Shown piece after piece: positions 11,404 to 12,500 of a stretch of DNA of 12,500 nucleotides (position 1 is the stretch's first letter; each line of letters begins with the position of its first letter). Source of the stretch: Halisarca cf. caerulea (Eukaryota > Porifera > Demospongiae > Chondrillida > Halisarcidae). Position numbers and translations under genes: made by a program. The notes below the pieces were generated by a model, which saw only the letters and a list, made by a program, of their open reading frames with translations, was not told the DNA's origin and searched no databases. The stretch is taken from assembly GCA_963170055.1 (NCBI GenBank), contig CAUJGJ010000195.1, positions 582,138-594,637 of the forward strand. Direction: 5' to 3'.

Positions 11404-12500
11404 CTACAAACAAACCAGAACACTGAAAGATAATAGCAAACCAATTGTAGGAGATCACCCACATCTAGTACTTGGACACAAGTACCACATAGTGTGGTGC
11501 TGCCGATCCTTTGTAGGAGATCACCCACATCTAGTACTTGGACACGAGTACCACGTAGTGTGGTGCTGCTGACCCTTTGTAATTTCTTCCAAGAAATGGC
11601 CCAAACATGGAGGAAAAGATTGGCCATGCTGGACTTGTGAATTGAGAAGTCATTAGCAGTATCGCACCAAGTCTAGTGTGTGGACAGAGTATAGTCTTGC
11701 TTAGCCAAACCCAAATCCTCCATTCCATACTCGCCCAGAGAGGTATTATCAGGTTGTCAAGGACCCTGGTTTATCCAGCAACTGAAAATTTCTACAAAGC
11801 TAATGATCCATTTACACAGGTAAGTACCCACTCCCAGCAGGTCATCTATCCATTAGCCTGTACACATCTGATGATTTTCCCCAACATTACATTGTCCAAC
11901 TCAAATAAGTGAAGTTTTGTGCACTCAAACACGATGAGTGGACAAAGCACAAGAACACATGCATTTCAAGACACAACACACACAGCTCACATTTAAGGCA
12001 CTACTAGAAGAATCCATGGGTTCAGGTTTTTGTGGATTAGGGGATTTCCGCTTTCGCTCAAGCTCTTCTTTCAACTTTTGAGCAATCATCTTACACTCCT
12101 TAAGTCTGTGACGTGCAGTATCCATGGATCTGCCGGTACGAACAACTTGCTCAAAAAATCTTTTAGCAAATGAACTTGTACAAACAACAGACCAAACCTT
12201 TGCAGTGTGTTCATCATGTCTTCCCTCTGAAGGTACTGCCTCTCCAGTATCACTTTGAGAGTCTCGCGTGCCTAAAAATATCACATTAAAAAATAACCCA
12301 GAAAGCCATAAAGTCACAAACAACTAGAATTTGGACCAAACCTGATGCGGTCGAAATTCATTGATTAGGTGATGCATATTGATGAAGAGCAATTTGAGGT
12401 CCTCTATTTTCTCAGTTCTCTGAAGGATACAACACATGCAATACAGAAGGAACGTCAAGGATGGTCTATGAATACCTTCTCGGAGGATGGGTTTGTGATA
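11299..12500 (-). CDS. MED7: Mediator complex subunit MED7, 3' part (5' end beyond window)
   Basis: Exons (minus strand): 12500-12476 (partial), 12419-12342, 12271-12198, 12159-11991, 11403-11299 with TAG at 11301-11299. MED7 sits in the middle module of Mediator, which links activators to RNA polymerase II in the nucleus. The signature is the conserved core: TNPSSEK joined to [20 protein letters not shown] and EFRPHQ, then [12 protein letters not shown], which match animal MED7 (EDLKLLF, HHLINE-RPHQ, ARETL) almost residue for residue. A charged coiled-coil region and a KPEPMD motif like vertebrate TEPMD follow. The last exon reads [16 protein letters not shown], resembling the family's C-terminal acidic Cys-x-x-Ile-Asp helix. 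Intron phases match throughout; introns are 56, 70, 38 and 587 bp. The identification rests on remembered homologues, not a search. Confidence 0.9.
11404..11990. other. MED7: Large MED7 intron
   Basis: A 587-bp intron (GTGAGC to TTTGTAG in transcript sense) containing a tandem 66-bp duplication. A plus-strand open stretch ending at a perfect donor (CACAG|GTAAGT at 11820) is also present. Confidence 0.55.
11445..11576. repeat. Tandem duplication of a 66-bp hairpin-rich unit
   Basis: Two adjacent 66-bp copies beginning TTGTAGGAGATCACCC and differing at a handful of sites. Each contains GTACTTG-GACA-CAAGTAC and CCACA-TAG-TGTGG hairpins; changes in the second copy turn pairs into G-T wobbles on the plus strand. 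Confidence 0.8.
11991..12271 (-). CDS. MED7: MED7 exons flanking a 38-bp intron (12271-12198 and 12159-11991)
   Basis: The first exon reads [20 protein letters not shown] then NTLQ and splits an Arg codon at AG|GTTTGG. After a 38-bp intron (12197-12160) the second reads [20 protein letters not shown], a Lys/Glu-rich coiled coil and [13 protein letters not shown], with donor AAT|GTGAGC. Without the intron the frame is broken, and the join restores the expected R-F residues of the family. Confidence 0.8.
12342..12419 (-). CDS. MED7: MED7 core exon
   Basis: Twenty-six codons, phase 0 to 0, acceptor tatccttcag, donor CAG|GTTTGG. It carries the most conserved MED7 block, from RTEKIEDL to NEFRPHQ, and is the basis for naming the gene. 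Confidence 0.9.

Noticed and set aside
11211..11728. Two minus-strand ORFs across the MED7 intron
   Set aside because: They run through the 66-bp duplication and a CA tract in frames different from the spliced MED7 frame; the true last exon is 11299-11403.
11925..12323. Single continuous 132-codon minus-strand ORF as a gene
   Set aside because: Its first part is in the wrong frame relative to the MED7 homology; only the part from 12159 downward is in the MED7 frame, after the 38-bp intron.

Overview
The window is eukaryotic genomic DNA, most likely from an invertebrate animal; a sponge-like, intron-rich compact genome is my best guess, but no single feature proves it. Genes are split into small exons with GT-AG introns, one gene is recognisable as the Mediator subunit MED7, and the non-coding DNA is full of microsatellites, minisatellites and short inverted-repeat (MITE-like) transposons. 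I saw no prokaryotic operons, rRNA, tRNA or CRISPR array.

Three genes can be reconstructed by following open frames, splice sites and intron phase. (1) A minus-strand gene runs from a start codon at 6460 to a stop at 61. It has about 18 exons and a phase-consistent model of about 517 residues. The product looks all-helical and soluble; I could not assign it to a family. (2) A plus-strand gene runs from 6506 to about 10762 in about six exons. It encodes a type I membrane protein of about 345 residues: signal peptide, Pro-Thr linker, glycosylated ectodomain with a Cys-rich module, one transmembrane helix, a cysteine cluster and a cytoplasmic tail. (3) The 3' half of MED7 lies on the minus strand (stop at 11299; the 5' exons are beyond the right edge).

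Genes 1 and 2 are head-to-head with only 45 bases between their start codons, so they probably share a bidirectional promoter. Genes 2 and 3 converge, and their 3' ends may overlap.

Layout: 61-6460 gene 1, whose introns hold a 20-bp G-rich minisatellite, 28-34-bp, 17-bp and 14-bp minisatellites, long (CA)n tracts, three MITE copies, (TA)n tracts and retroelement-like tails; 6461-6505 the shared promoter gap; 6506-10762 gene 2, with a long (TG)n tract, a nine-copy 54-bp satellite derived from a MITE end, and an inverted-repeat element carrying a hammerhead-ribozyme-like core; 10763-11298 convergent intergenic DNA; 11299-12500 MED7. Introns without repeats are tiny (36 to about 116 bp), while nearly every longer intron contains a tandem repeat or mobile element.

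All exon models come from reading the sequence by eye. Where several splice sites fit, the entry says so.
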